DNA from: Amycolatopsis acidicola
GTDB lineage: Bacteria; Actinomycetota; Actinomycetes; Mycobacteriales; Pseudonocardiaceae
NCBI RefSeq assembly: GCF_007713735.2
Contig: NZ_VMNW02000002.1
Location: 1 to 64,000 of the forward strand
Length of the DNA stretch: 64,000 nucleotides
Direction of reading: 5' to 3'
The translations under genes were made by a program, and so were the position numbers. Each line of letters starts with the position of its first letter. The first letter of the stretch is position 1. Shown piece by piece: positions 42,469 through 51,354 of the stretch. The notes under the pieces are model-generated. The model worked only from the letters and a program-made list of their open reading frames with translations. It was not told where the DNA came from and made no database searches.

Positions 42469-43127
42469 TGATCGACGAGAAGCCCGTGCCCGACGCGGGC
42501 CTGCGCCGGGTGGTTCGCGCCAACGTGCTCACCGTCGTGTTCGAGGTGGTCGTGCCGATGGCGCTGTTCTACGGCCTGCGTGCCGCGGGCGTGAGCCAGT
42601 GGTGGTCCCTGATGGCCGGCGTCCTGGTGGCCGCGCCGTATATGGTCTGGACCATCGTCCGCCATCGCCGGGTCGACCTCGTCGCGCTGGTCACGTTGAG
42701 CGTCCTGGTGCTGTCGGTCGTGCTCGGCCTGCTGTCGGACGACCCGCGCACCCTCGTGATCCGGGAGGGGTGGACCGCCGCGCTGGGTGGTCTGTTCGGC
42801 GCGTGGATGCTGGTCACGGTTGTCGTCGGCAGGCCGGCGCAACTGACATTGGGCCGCACCATCGCCGAGGTCAAGCGCGGCGCCGAGGGCGCGGCCGCGT
42901 GGGCGGCCCGCTGGGACACCGACTCCCGGTTCCGGCGCGGACTGCGTATCAACACGGCCGCCTGGGGTGCAGTGCTGCTGGCCAACGCGATAGCGCATGT
43001 CGTGCTCGTCTACACGCTGCCGATCGACCTCATTTCCCTGGTCACCACCGTGGTGTGGTTGGCAGCGCTGGGCTGCCTGATCGCCTGGCACGTCTGGTAC
43101 ATCCGCAAGGAGCAACTCGATGCCTGA
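42465..43127 (+). CDS. VC0807-like membrane protein
   Basis: A 220-residue protein with six hydrophobic segments, VVFEVVVPMALFYGLRAAGV, WWSLMAGVLVAAPYMVWTIV, LVALVTLSVLVLSVVLGLLS and three more, like the VC0807 family. The function is unknown in that family. The start is ATGATG at 42465, overlapping the TetR stop by four bases. Its stop overlaps the FAD monooxygenase by eight bases. Together with the TetR and monooxygenase it could be an inducible detoxification unit. Confidence 0.75.
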   Translation: MMIDEKPVPDAGLRRVVRANVLTVVFEVVVPMALFYGLRAAGVSQWWSLMAGVLVAAPYMVWTIVRHRRVDLVALVTLSVLVLSVVLGLLSDDPRTLVIREGWTAALGGLFGAWMLVTVVVGRPAQLTLGRTIAEVKRGAEGAAAWAARWDTDSRFRRGLRINTAAWGAVLLANAIAHVVLVYTLPIDLISLVTTVVWLAALGCLIAWHVWYIRKEQLDA

Positions 43128-44514
43128 CGTCCTGGTGGCGGGCGGCGGCCCGACGGGCCTGCTGGCCGCGTTCGAGTTGGAGCGGGCCGGGCTCGACGTA
43201 CTCGTCCTGGAACGCGATGTCCGGCCGACCACCCAGTCGAAAGCTCTCGCCCTGCAGCCCCGGTCGATCGAGGTGCTTCAGGACCGCGGCCTGCTCGCCG
43301 CGGTCGAGCCGCACATCGAAGCCCGGCTGCCCGCCGGGCATTTCTCGGGCATCCCGATCGACTATGCCGACCTGCCAACGCGTTTCCCGTACCAGCTCGG
43401 TGTCGAGCAGGCGCACGTGGCCGCGGCGATCGAGGCGCGGCTGCGCACACCGGTACTGCGCGGCGCGGCCGTCACCGCCGTGAAGCAGGACGGCGAAGGC
43501 GTCACCGTCACCGCGGGTGGGCGTGACCACCGCGCGGGGTGGCTCGTCGCGGCCGATGGCGGGCACAGCACGATCCGCAAGCTGTTGGGGGCCGCGTTTC
43601 CGGGCACCCCGACGCGGATCTCGCTGGTCGTCGCCGATGTCACGCTCGCCAGGAAGCCCGCCGGGCTCGCCGACGGCTGGCAGCTCCCAGCGGGCACATC
43701 GGGTTTTTTGCTGCCGCTCTCCGGCGGGCGCTACCGCGCGATTGTCGGCGGCGAGGAGCAGCAACGGCTTGCCCGCGACGCGCCGGTCACGGCCGGCGAG
43801 CTGCAGCGGGCGCTGACCGACGCGCATGGGCCGGGGATCGAGGTGGGCGAGGTGCTCTGGGCCTCGCGGTTCGGCGACGCGGCACGGCAGCTGGAGCGCT
43901 ACCGCCATGGCCGCGTGGTGTTCGCGGGCGACGCCGCGCACATCCACCTCCCGGTCGGCGGCCAAGGGCTCAACCTGGGCCTGCAGGACTCGGTGAACCT
44001 CGGCTGGAAGCTGGCCGCGCAGGTCCGCGGGCACGCCCCGGACGGACTGCTCGACAGCTACCACGACGAGCGGCACCCGGTCGCCGCCCGCGCGCTGCTC
44101 AGCACCCGTGCGCAGGGAGGGCTCGGCATGCCCGACCCGTACGCCGCGGCTGCCCGGGAGGTCGTCGCCGGACTGCTGGCCGTCCCCGAAGCCCGCCGCT
44201 CCATCGCGTGGGAACTGTCGGGCATCGGGATCACCTACCCCGGCATCCTCGGTCGCGCCACCGATGTCCCGGTCGCGCCGGACGGCCGTGCCGTGCTCGT
44301 CGGCGCGTCACCGCCCGCAGGCTGGGCCGATCGCGTCGAGACCCGTGACGGCGCGGAGCCTCAGCTCGTCCGCCCCGATGGCTACGTGGTGTGGGCAGGC
44401 GGGCCGGGCCTGGACGCGGAGCTGCGACGGTGGTTCGGCCCGCCGCGCAAGACCGCCGACCGCAGGCGGGCTCAGAAGTTGCCCTTCGCGGACCAGCCGC
44501 CGTCGACCGGGTAG
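43120..44514 (+). CDS. FAD-dependent monooxygenase (class A, Rox-like)
   Basis: A 464-residue class-A flavoprotein hydroxylase. FAD motif VLVAGGGPTGLLAAFELERA at the start, DG motif WLVAADGGHSTIRKLLG, and GD motif VVFAGDAAHIHLPVGGQGL. These enzymes hydroxylate aromatic or antibiotic substrates; the closest well-known group is the rifampicin monooxygenase (Rox) type, though that exact substrate is not shown. It shares a transcript with a TetR sensor and a membrane protein. The last 43 bases overlap the convergent SDR gene. Confidence 0.88.
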   Translation: MPDVLVAGGGPTGLLAAFELERAGLDVLVLERDVRPTTQSKALALQPRSIEVLQDRGLLAAVEPHIEARLPAGHFSGIPIDYADLPTRFPYQLGVEQAHVAAAIEARLRTPVLRGAAVTAVKQDGEGVTVTAGGRDHRAGWLVAADGGHSTIRKLLGAAFPGTPTRISLVVADVTLARKPAGLADGWQLPAGTSGFLLPLSGGRYRAIVGGEEQQRLARDAPVTAGELQRALTDAHGPGIEVGEVLWASRFGDAARQLERYRHGRVVFAGDAAHIHLPVGGQGLNLGLQDSVNLGWKLAAQVRGHAPDGLLDSYHDERHPVAARALLSTRAQGGLGMPDPYAAAAREVVAGLLAVPEARRSIAWELSGIGITYPGILGRATDVPVAPDGRAVLVGASPPAGWADRVETRDGAEPQLVRPDGYVVWAGGPGLDAELRRWFGPPRKTADRRRAQKLPFADQPPSTG

Positions 44515-45212
44515 GTCAGGCCGGTCAGGAAGGAGCCCTCGCGGAAGAAGTAGGCCACCATGGACGCGATCTCCGCGGCCCGGCCGAGCCTGCGGATCAG
44601 GTGCGAGTTCGCGTTGGCCTGCTTCATTTCCGGGGTGATGTCGCCGAGGATCGGGGTGTCGATGGTGCCGGGCGCGATCGCGTTGATGAGGATGTTGTGT
44701 TCGGCGTACTCGAAAGCCGCCTGGCGGGTCAGCGCGGCGACGCCGCCCTTGGCCGCGCTGTAGGAGGCGAGGTTGGGCAGTCCGCGCAGCGCGGCGAGCG
44801 AGGAGATGTTCACGATGCGGCCGCCGCCGCGGGTGATCATGCCGGGGATCACCGCGCGCATGCCCAGCCACGGGCCCTTCAGGTCTGTGCCGAGTACGTG
44901 GTCCCACGCCTCTTCGGTGAGTCCCACAACGGAATCCTCGCTGATCATGTTCACCACGCCCGCGACGTTGGCGAGGTAGTCGACGCGGCCGAGGTGTTCG
45001 ACGGCGGCGGACCAGTCGCCGGCGGAGCGGATGTCCAGCGCGATCACCTCGGCGGAACCACCGGCTTCTTCGATGGCTTTGACGGTGTCCGCGGTGTCCT
45101 GGATGTCGGCGCAGGCGACGTGCGCGCCGTCCGCGGCGAGCCGTTCCGCGGTGGCGCGGCCGATTCCCTGCGTGGCTCCGGTGACGAGTGCGGTCGTGTT
45201 CTCCAAGGACAT
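44472..45212 (-). CDS. SDR family NAD(P)-dependent oxidoreductase
   Basis: A 246-residue classical short-chain dehydrogenase: TGATQGIGRATAERLAADGA (cofactor Gly motif), NVAGVVNMISED, NISSLAALRGLPNLASYSAA with the catalytic Ser-Tyr-Lys (YSAAKGG), and APGTIDTPILGDITPEM. The basic/acidic residue after strand 2 (CADIQD) favours NAD(H). It is the last gene of the leftward LLM cluster, after the PucR-type regulator with a 105-base gap, so it is probably part of that pathway. Confidence 0.88.
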   Translation of the reverse strand: MSLENTTALVTGATQGIGRATAERLAADGAHVACADIQDTADTVKAIEEAGGSAEVIALDIRSAGDWSAAVEHLGRVDYLANVAGVVNMISEDSVVGLTEEAWDHVLGTDLKGPWLGMRAVIPGMITRGGGRIVNISSLAALRGLPNLASYSAAKGGVAALTRQAAFEYAEHNILINAIAPGTIDTPILGDITPEMKQANANSHLIRRLGRAAEIASMVAYFFREGSFLTGLTYPVDGGWSAKGNF

Positions 45213-45317
45213 CTGTGGCCTCCGGTTGGGCGTTGGGGTGATGTCCCCAGCGTCAGCGAGGGCGCGGCGGAGGTACAGACTCTCCCGGGGCGCGGATTGT
45301 GGTGCGCCACAACGGTT

Positions 45318-47147
45318 TCACCAGCCGGCGAGGTCCAGGATCTGGAAGGCCACGCGGGCTTGCAGGAGGCAGTCGAGCGTCGCGGGGTCGCGGTGCACGA
45401 GCTTGCGGATCTTGCCCAGCCGGTAGCGGATGGTGTTCTCGTGCACGCCGAGTTCCGCGGCCGTGGCCTGTGTCCGGCCCTCGGCGCGGACGAACGCGCG
45501 CCACGTCTCCAGCAGCGTGTTGTCGTCGTCGCCCCGCAGGGGGCCGACGAAGGTGTGCGCGAAGTGGACGGCCTCCTTGACGCGCCCGCTCGCCGCCACG
45601 ATGCGGAACAGTCCCAGCTCGTCCGCGGTGAGTACGCCCCCGGCCCAGCCGAACGATTTCGCGAGCTCGTCGATCTCGCGAAGTTCCTTGTGCGCCATGG
45701 AGAAATCGTCCGGGGTGCGGCAGACGGCGGAGATCACGGCGGTGCGGATGTCCAGATGCGGCGCCACCGCGGTCCGCACGTCGTCGATGGTCGCGCGCAG
45801 CGATTCGGGCACGCCGCCGTCGCGGGGGAGCGGCACGAGCGCGATCACCGCGCCCGGCAGGCTCACCGCGGCGGGGCCTGCTTCGCCGAGTGCCGCGGCG
45901 AGCTGGCGGATCACGAGTTTCCGGCCTTCGGACACGCTGACGTTCTGGCGGGCGTCGCCGCGGGAGAACCGCACCAGCACGTGCGGGCGGGTCAGGTCGA
46001 TGCCGAACTGGGGGCTGCGCCGCACGAGCTGCTCGGCGTCGCGCGTGTTGTGCAGCAGGTCGGACAGGTAGTCCTCGCGGGCCTGTCCCTCGGCTTCGGC
46101 CTGCCTGCGTTCGGACAGGATCTGCAGTGACAGCACGGTCGCGCCGTGTTCGGCGAGTTTGCTGTCGCGGTGTTCGAGGCTGCGCCCGACTTCGACGATG
46201 CCGACGTACCCGCTGGGCTGGCCTTCGATGACCAGCCGGCACACCAGGTGGCGGCGGCCCAGCCCGACGGCGAGTGTCTGCGGGACGACCGCGGACGGGC
46301 AGCTCGCGTTGAGGCTCGCGATCGTGCGGCGCACCGAGGGCAGCTCCCGCACGCGGGGCGCGAGCACCGGTGGTTCCGTCATTTTCAACGCCGGGGGCGC
46401 CGACCAGGCGAGCACCTGGAAGTCCTCGTTGTAGAGGACCACAGGTTTCGCCGACAGCTCGGCGAGCAGGGTCACCACGGCCTGGATGCTCGCGCCGTCG
46501 AGCACGGCGTTGGTGAGCTTCTGGTGCACGTCGGCGAGGTAGGCGAGGGTGTTCTTCTGCCGCACCACTTCGGCGGCCTTGCGCTTGAGGTGCGCGTTGA
46601 GCATGGCCTGGCGCAGGAACAGCGCGCCGAGGCGGGCGAACAGCTCGGCGAGCGCGACGTCCTCGTCGGTGTAGACGTGGTCCTGTTCGACGTTGTCCAC
46701 GAAGATCAGCCCGATGACCTTGCCGTCGAACACGAGCGGCACGCCGAGCATGGCCCGCACGTGCCAGTGCTCCATGGTGGGGCGGTGCGGGCGCGGGTCG
46801 TGGGGCACGTCGGCGATCAGGACCGGGGCCGCGGACTCGATGACCTCGCGGCTGAACCGGTCGCCGCGGATCCCGGCTTCCTGGGTCTGCACGGCCGGGG
46901 AGATGTCGCCCTCGTGTTCGCAGTAGCCCGCCGCGCCGCGGAACCTGTCGCCGTCGCCGCGCAGGTAGACCGAACAGCGGGTGACGCCGAGCAGGTGGCA
47001 CAGCTGTTTGCCGAGCAGGGACAGCAGATCTTCCAGCCGGGTGGTGGTGATGGCTTCGGTGGTGATCTCGCTGAAGGCGGCGATCACCTCGCGTTCGCGG
47101 TGGGACGCCACGGGCCGGGCGAGGGCTGACATCGTCGACTCGCGCAT
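45318..47147 (-). CDS. GAF-domain PucR-type transcriptional regulator
   Basis: A 609-residue regulator. GAF domain about 20-190 (LLGVTRCSVYLRGDGDRFRG; VRAMLGVPLVFDGKVIGLIF), a middle PAS/GGDEF-like part, and a C-terminal PucR helix-turn-helix (TQATAAELGVHENTIRYRLG, about 555-600). Such proteins activate catabolic genes in response to a small effector bound by GAF. The ATG at 47147 has GAAGGCGG upstream; a GTG at 47186 overlapping the RibBA stop in GTGA would add 13 residues. Likely controller of the LLM cluster. Confidence 0.82.
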   Translation of the reverse strand: MRESTMSALARPVASHREREVIAAFSEITTEAITTTRLEDLLSLLGKQLCHLLGVTRCSVYLRGDGDRFRGAAGYCEHEGDISPAVQTQEAGIRGDRFSREVIESAAPVLIADVPHDPRPHRPTMEHWHVRAMLGVPLVFDGKVIGLIFVDNVEQDHVYTDEDVALAELFARLGALFLRQAMLNAHLKRKAAEVVRQKNTLAYLADVHQKLTNAVLDGASIQAVVTLLAELSAKPVVLYNEDFQVLAWSAPPALKMTEPPVLAPRVRELPSVRRTIASLNASCPSAVVPQTLAVGLGRRHLVCRLVIEGQPSGYVGIVEVGRSLEHRDSKLAEHGATVLSLQILSERRQAEAEGQAREDYLSDLLHNTRDAEQLVRRSPQFGIDLTRPHVLVRFSRGDARQNVSVSEGRKLVIRQLAAALGEAGPAAVSLPGAVIALVPLPRDGGVPESLRATIDDVRTAVAPHLDIRTAVISAVCRTPDDFSMAHKELREIDELAKSFGWAGGVLTADELGLFRIVAASGRVKEAVHFAHTFVGPLRGDDDNTLLETWRAFVRAEGRTQATAAELGVHENTIRYRLGKIRKLVHRDPATLDCLLQARVAFQILDLAGW

Positions 47148-47182
47148 CGAAACCGCCTTCACCGTTGAGTGCGGGCCAGTCG

Positions 47183-48439
47183 TCACTGTGCCTTACCGTG
47201 CGGCTGCGCACCATTACCCCAGAGGGCGGTGTGCTCCAGCTCGTGCTCCATCCGGTCACGCTTCGTGCGCAGGTAGCGCACGTTGTGTGGGGTCGGGGTG
47301 ACCGGGAGCCGGACGCGGCCGACGATCTCGAGCGGGTAGCCGTCGAGGCCGCCGTACTTGGCGGGGTTGTTGGTGATCAGTCGCAGCCTGCGTACGCCGA
47401 GGTGGCTGAGGATCTGGGCGCCGATGCCGTAGCTGCGGGAGTCCACGGGCAGGCCCTGGGCGAGGTTGGCGTCGACGGTGTCGAGGCCCTGTTCCTGCAG
47501 CGCGTAGGCGCGGATCTTGTGCGCGAGACCGATGCCGCGTCCTTCGTGTCCGCGCAGGTAGACCACGACGCCGCGGCCTTCGTCGGCGATCGCCCGCAGG
47601 GCTTGTTCGAGCTGGGCTCCGCAGTCGCAGCGCAGGGAGCCGAGGATGTCGCCGGTGAGGCATTCGCTGTGCACGCGGACGAGGGCCCCGGCTTCGGTGC
47701 GGCCGGCGGCGGCCACGTCGCCGAGGACGAGTGCGAGGTGTTCGGTGCCGTCCACCGAGCGATAGGCCACCGAACGGAAGTCGCCGAACACGGTGGGCAT
47801 GGCGGCTTCGGCGACGGCGTCGACGAGGGGTTCGGTGGCCCTGCGGTGGCGGACGAGGTCGGCGATCCGCAGCATCGGCAGGCCGTGGCGCCGCGCGAAT
47901 TCGGTGAGCGCCGGGCCGCGCAACATCGAGCCGTCGTCGGCGACGAGTTCGGAGATCACGCCGGTGTCGCCCGCGCCCGCCATGCGGACGAGGTCGACGG
48001 CGGCTTCGGTGTGCCCGGCGCGGACGAGGACTCCGCCTTCGCGTGCTCGCAGCGGGAAGATGTGTCCTGGCCTGCGAAGGTCGCCGGGATCGGTGTCGTG
48101 TGACGCGAGCGCGCGGACCGTGGCGGCCCTGTCGTGCGCGGACACGCCGGTGCCGGTGCTCGCGTGGTCGACGCTGACGGTGAACGCCGTGGCGTGCGGG
48201 TCGGTGTTGTCGGCGACCATCGGTGGCAGGTGCAAGGCGTCCGCCCGGGCGCCGGTCATCGGCGCGCACACGATCCCGGTGCTGTGCCGGACGAGGAACG
48301 CCATGCTCTCCACGGTCATCGTGCCCGCGGCCGCGATGAGGTCGCCCTCGTCCTCACGGTCGGCGTCGTCGAGCACGACGGCCATGCCGCCCTCGGCGAG
48401 CGCCGCGACGGCGGCGCGCACCCGCTCCTCGGCGCTCAT
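47183..48439 (-). CDS. ribBA: Bifunctional 3,4-dihydroxy-2-butanone-4-phosphate synthase / GTP cyclohydrolase II
   Basis: A 418-residue RibBA. N-terminal DHBP synthase: VVLDDADREDEGDLIAAAGT, GHIFPLRAREGGVLVRAGHT. C-terminal GTP cyclohydrolase II: HSECLTGDILGSLRCDCGAQ with the three zinc Cys, LRGHEGRGIGLAHKIRAYAL, and LRLITNNPAKYGGLDGY. These make the two precursors of the riboflavin ring. No other rib gene is present, so this is a second copy dedicated to the flavin-using cluster, not the housekeeping operon. ATG overlaps the flavin reductase stop. Confidence 0.92.
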   Translation of the reverse strand: MSAEERVRAAVAALAEGGMAVVLDDADREDEGDLIAAAGTMTVESMAFLVRHSTGIVCAPMTGARADALHLPPMVADNTDPHATAFTVSVDHASTGTGVSAHDRAATVRALASHDTDPGDLRRPGHIFPLRAREGGVLVRAGHTEAAVDLVRMAGAGDTGVISELVADDGSMLRGPALTEFARRHGLPMLRIADLVRHRRATEPLVDAVAEAAMPTVFGDFRSVAYRSVDGTEHLALVLGDVAAAGRTEAGALVRVHSECLTGDILGSLRCDCGAQLEQALRAIADEGRGVVVYLRGHEGRGIGLAHKIRAYALQEQGLDTVDANLAQGLPVDSRSYGIGAQILSHLGVRRLRLITNNPAKYGGLDGYPLEIVGRVRLPVTPTPHNVRYLRTKRDRMEHELEHTALWGNGAQPHGKAQ

Positions 48440-48924
48440 CGCGCGCCCGCCACGTGGGTGCCGAACTCCCGCGAGTGGTAGGTCAGCGGCGGGACCGCGA
48501 GCCGTTCCGCGGCCGTCACCAGACCGAGCGCGACGACGTGATCGCCGCCCTCCACCAGTTCGTGGACTTCACAGGCGAGCCAGCCCGCGGCACCGGGCAT
48601 CCGGGGCAGGCCATGGGAATCCAGCCACGGGACGCCGTCGAACTTGTCGGCTCCCTTGCGCGCGAACCGGGTGGCCAGCGCTTCCTGCCCGCTCGCGAGC
48701 ACGTTCAGCCCGAACCGGCCGTGCGCGCGGACCAGCGCCAGCAGTTCGGAGCCGCGGTCGAGCGCGACCAGGATCATCGGTGGCTCCATGGACAGCGAGG
48801 TGAAGGCGCTCACCGTCGTGCCGTGCGGCCGTCGTCCGTCCATTGTGGTCACCACGGACACCGGGGTGCAGACCCCGGCCATCACGTCGCGGAACTCCGC
48901 CGCGGGTGGGCTCGTCGTTTCCAT
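48436..48924 (-). CDS. Flavin reductase family protein (FMN reductase component)
   Basis: A 162-residue flavin reductase of two-component monooxygenases: FRDVMAGVCTPVSVVTTMDG, PHGTTVSAFTSLSMEPPMIL, RGSELLALVRAHGRFGLNVL, and the WLACEVHELVEGGDHVVALG strand. It supplies reduced FMN to a partner oxygenase. Three LLM oxygenases are encoded nearby. The ATG at 48924 with GGAG seven bases upstream was chosen over a GTG six bases earlier. Confidence 0.9.
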   Translation of the reverse strand: METTSPPAAEFRDVMAGVCTPVSVVTTMDGRRPHGTTVSAFTSLSMEPPMILVALDRGSELLALVRAHGRFGLNVLASGQEALATRFARKGADKFDGVPWLDSHGLPRMPGAAGWLACEVHELVEGGDHVVALGLVTAAERLAVPPLTYHSREFGTHVAGAR

Positions 48925-48984
48925 CGCCACGCTCCAGCCTCGTCGTGGCCCCGGCGGTCCGGGGCCACGACGCGCTCGTCCGCC

Positions 48985-50070
48985 TCAGACCCCGGCCGGG
49001 GCCTTGGCCTTCATCTTGTGCAGTTCGGGAACGACCTTCTCGCCGAAGAGCTTCATGCTCGCCTCGGCCTTGTCCAGCGGCAGGCCGCCGAAGCAGAACG
49101 CCGCGTTGGCCATGAAGTTCCCGCCGATTTCGGCGCGCTCGGCGTACTTCTCCACGATCTGCTCGGGGGTGCCGTACACGTTGGCCTCGACGTAGGCGCT
49201 GGCCGCGTTCTCCATGCCGGCCTCGCGGATCATGTCCGCGCCGACCTGGTACGCCTCGTAGCCCTTGGTCTCGCGCCAGTGGGAACCGGCGAAGTCGTAG
49301 TGCTTGATGACCGAGAGGAAGTACTGCGAGATGTGCTCGTGCGCGAGCCGCTTCGCCTCCTCGGGATCTTCGTGGCAGTACACGAAGTCCTGGATCAGCG
49401 CCGGCCCCGGCTCGGTGCCGTGCTTCTCGCGGTGCAGGCCGCGCCAGCGTTCCAAAGCCTCGACGTGCGTGGGGAAGTCGTACTGCATGAAGGTCATCAT
49501 CTGGGCGCCGAGATCGGCGACGGCCGGGATGGAGTCGGGCGACATCGCGACGCCGAACAGCCTGCCGTCCCAGGACCGATCGCCGCGCGGGCGTACGTTG
49601 ACGCGCGGCTGCGGGTAGAAGGGGCCGTCGTTCTCCACGTAGCCGTTCTCGAGCCCGCGGATGATCATGGCGGCGGCTTCGTCGAACCGGCCGCGGGACT
49701 CGTTCATGTCGACCCGGAAACCCTCGTACTCCATTTTGGCCAGGCCGCGGCCCATACCGAACAGCACGCGGCCGCCGGACATGTGGTCGAGCATGGTGAC
49801 CTTCTCGACCACGCGCAGCGGGTCGTTCCAGGGCAGGATCACCGCGCCGGTGCCGAGTTTGATCCGCGAGGTCTGCCCGGCGAGGTAGGCCATGATCTGG
49901 AGGTTGTCCGGGCACATCGAGTAGTCGTCGAAATGGTGTTCGGCGGACCAGACCGAGTCGAAGCCGTACTTCTCGGCGAGCACGCCCATGTTCAGCTCGC
50001 GGGTGAACACCTCCTCGTCGGTGATGTTCTCGAACCAGTTCTGGAAGACCAGCAGCATGCCGACGTCCAT
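48985..50070 (-). CDS. LLM class flavin-dependent oxidoreductase
   Basis: A 361-residue bacterial-luciferase-like monooxygenase: AEKYGFDSVWSAEHHFDDYS, RIKLGTGAVILPWNDPLRVV, EKVTMLDHMSGGRVLFGMGR, then MIREAGMENAASAY. These use FMNH2 from a reductase (or F420H2). It lies directly upstream of the flavin reductase gene, suggesting a two-component system. ATG at 50070 has a GAAGGG site. Its substrate is unknown. Confidence 0.9.
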   Translation of the reverse strand: MDVGMLLVFQNWFENITDEEVFTRELNMGVLAEKYGFDSVWSAEHHFDDYSMCPDNLQIMAYLAGQTSRIKLGTGAVILPWNDPLRVVEKVTMLDHMSGGRVLFGMGRGLAKMEYEGFRVDMNESRGRFDEAAAMIIRGLENGYVENDGPFYPQPRVNVRPRGDRSWDGRLFGVAMSPDSIPAVADLGAQMMTFMQYDFPTHVEALERWRGLHREKHGTEPGPALIQDFVYCHEDPEEAKRLAHEHISQYFLSVIKHYDFAGSHWRETKGYEAYQVGADMIREAGMENAASAYVEANVYGTPEQIVEKYAERAEIGGNFMANAAFCFGGLPLDKAEASMKLFGEKVVPELHKMKAKAPAGV

Positions 50071-50096
50071 CGGATTTCCCTTCGGTAGTAGGTGGT

Positions 50097-50522
50097 TCAG
50101 GGCGCCAGGAAGATCGCGCGGGTGTGCTCGGTGTCCAGGAACTCCTTGATGCTCAGGATCTTCCCGTCGCGGACCTCGAACACGAAGTGGTAGAGGTTGT
50201 TGTAGACACGGCCGTTGCGCAGTTCCGAATAGGACTCGGTTTCCACGGCGACGCGCGCGCCTTCCGCGGTCCAGGCCTTCGGGGTCAGCCGGATGGCGCC
50301 GGAGACGGTCAGCGCGGAGAGCCCGGAGAGCATCTCCCCGAACTCCTGCTTGTTCTTGGTCCCGGAGATGCCCTCCAGGTTCCCGGCCACCCACCAGGTG
50401 GCGCTGTCGTCGAGGTAGGACAGGATGGCCGGGACGTCTCCGGTGGAGAAGACCTCCATGAAGGCGGCGACGGTGTCCTTGTTGAGTTCCTCGGCGGTCT
50501 TGGGTTCGGTGCCGGCAGTCAT
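50097..50522 (-). CDS. NTF2-like (SnoaL/ketosteroid isomerase-like) protein
   Basis: A 141-residue NTF2-fold protein: DTVAAFMEVFSTGDVPAILS, YLDDSATWWVAGNLEGISGT, NNLYHFVFEVRDGKILSIKE and FLDTEHTRAIF. Family members are isomerases, cyclases, dehydratases or non-enzymatic. ATG at 50522 follows GAGGAG. It is in the LLM cluster, 26 bases before the LLM gene, so it probably acts on a pathway intermediate. Confidence 0.85.
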   Translation of the reverse strand: MTAGTEPKTAEELNKDTVAAFMEVFSTGDVPAILSYLDDSATWWVAGNLEGISGTKNKQEFGEMLSGLSALTVSGAIRLTPKAWTAEGARVAVETESYSELRNGRVYNNLYHFVFEVRDGKILSIKEFLDTEHTRAIFLAP

Positions 50523-50637
50523 CAGCGGATCGCTCCTCGTTGAACGGTGGATGCCGGGTTCGGACGTTAGCCAGGGTTTCCGGCCGTGCGAACGGGTTCT
50601 CGCGGCCGCCGTTGGAGGCAGGCACAAACACCCGCGG

Positions 50638-51354
50638 TCACCGGTGTCCCCCGAAGGTGGCGAGCAGGCCGCCGTCCACGGGCACGGTCGCCCCGGTCAT
50701 GTAGGTGGACCTGGCCACCGCGACGATCACCTCGGCGATTTCGGGCGCGGTCCCGGTGCGCCCGAAGGGGATGGTGCCGACGATGCGCTCGCGCGCGCGG
50801 TCGCTGAGCCCGGCGGTCATGTCGGTGTCCACAAAGCCGGGCACGACGAGGTTCACCCTGATCCCGCGCGGCGCGAGCTCGACGGCCAGCACCTGGGTCA
50901 GCCCGGACAGTCCCGCTTTGGCCGAGCCGTAGGCGACGTCGCCGGGGAAGCCGCGGAACCCGACGACCGCGCCGACGTTGACGATGGCCGCGCCCGGCCG
51001 CAGCCGGGGTGTCAGCGCGCGGCACACCTCGAACGCGCCGGTGAGGTTGGTGGCCAGGACGTCGTCCCAGGCGGACCGGTCGATGGTGTCGATCCGCCCG
51101 CCCCGGTGCACGCCGGCGCCGTTGACGACGACGTCGATCTCGCCGAGTTGTTCGTGGACGGTGTCGAGTCCGCGGCGGATCGAGTCCGGGTCGGTGACGT
51201 CGGTCTTCACCTCGAGCACCCGCGGCGGCAGCCCGGATTCCGCGGCCGCCGGGGATCTGGCGAAGGTGGCCACCTGCCCGCCCTCGGCCGCGACCTGTTC
51301 GACGACCGCGCGGCCGATGCCGCGGGAACCGCCGGTGACCAGCCACGTGGTCAT
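50638..51354 (-). CDS. SDR family oxidoreductase (FabG-like)
   Basis: A 238-residue short-chain dehydrogenase: LVTGGSRGIGRAVVEQVAAE, NGAGVHRGGRIDTIDRSAWD, NVGAVVGFRGFPGDVAYGSA with YGSAKAG, and VPGFVDTDMTAGL, VPVDGGLLATFGGHR. It resembles 3-oxoacyl-ACP reductases. It overlaps the hydrolase gene by four bases (ATGA), part of the LLM cluster. Confidence 0.9.
   Translation of the reverse strand: MTTWLVTGGSRGIGRAVVEQVAAEGGQVATFARSPAAAESGLPPRVLEVKTDVTDPDSIRRGLDTVHEQLGEIDVVVNGAGVHRGGRIDTIDRSAWDDVLATNLTGAFEVCRALTPRLRPGAAIVNVGAVVGFRGFPGDVAYGSAKAGLSGLTQVLAVELAPRGIRVNLVVPGFVDTDMTAGLSDRARERIVGTIPFGRTGTAPEIAEVIVAVARSTYMTGATVPVDGGLLATFGGHR

Noticed and set aside
47187..48984. FMN riboswitch controlling RibBA
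   Set aside because: The ribBA start overlaps the flavin reductase gene, leaving no leader, and no RFN-type conserved elements were seen.
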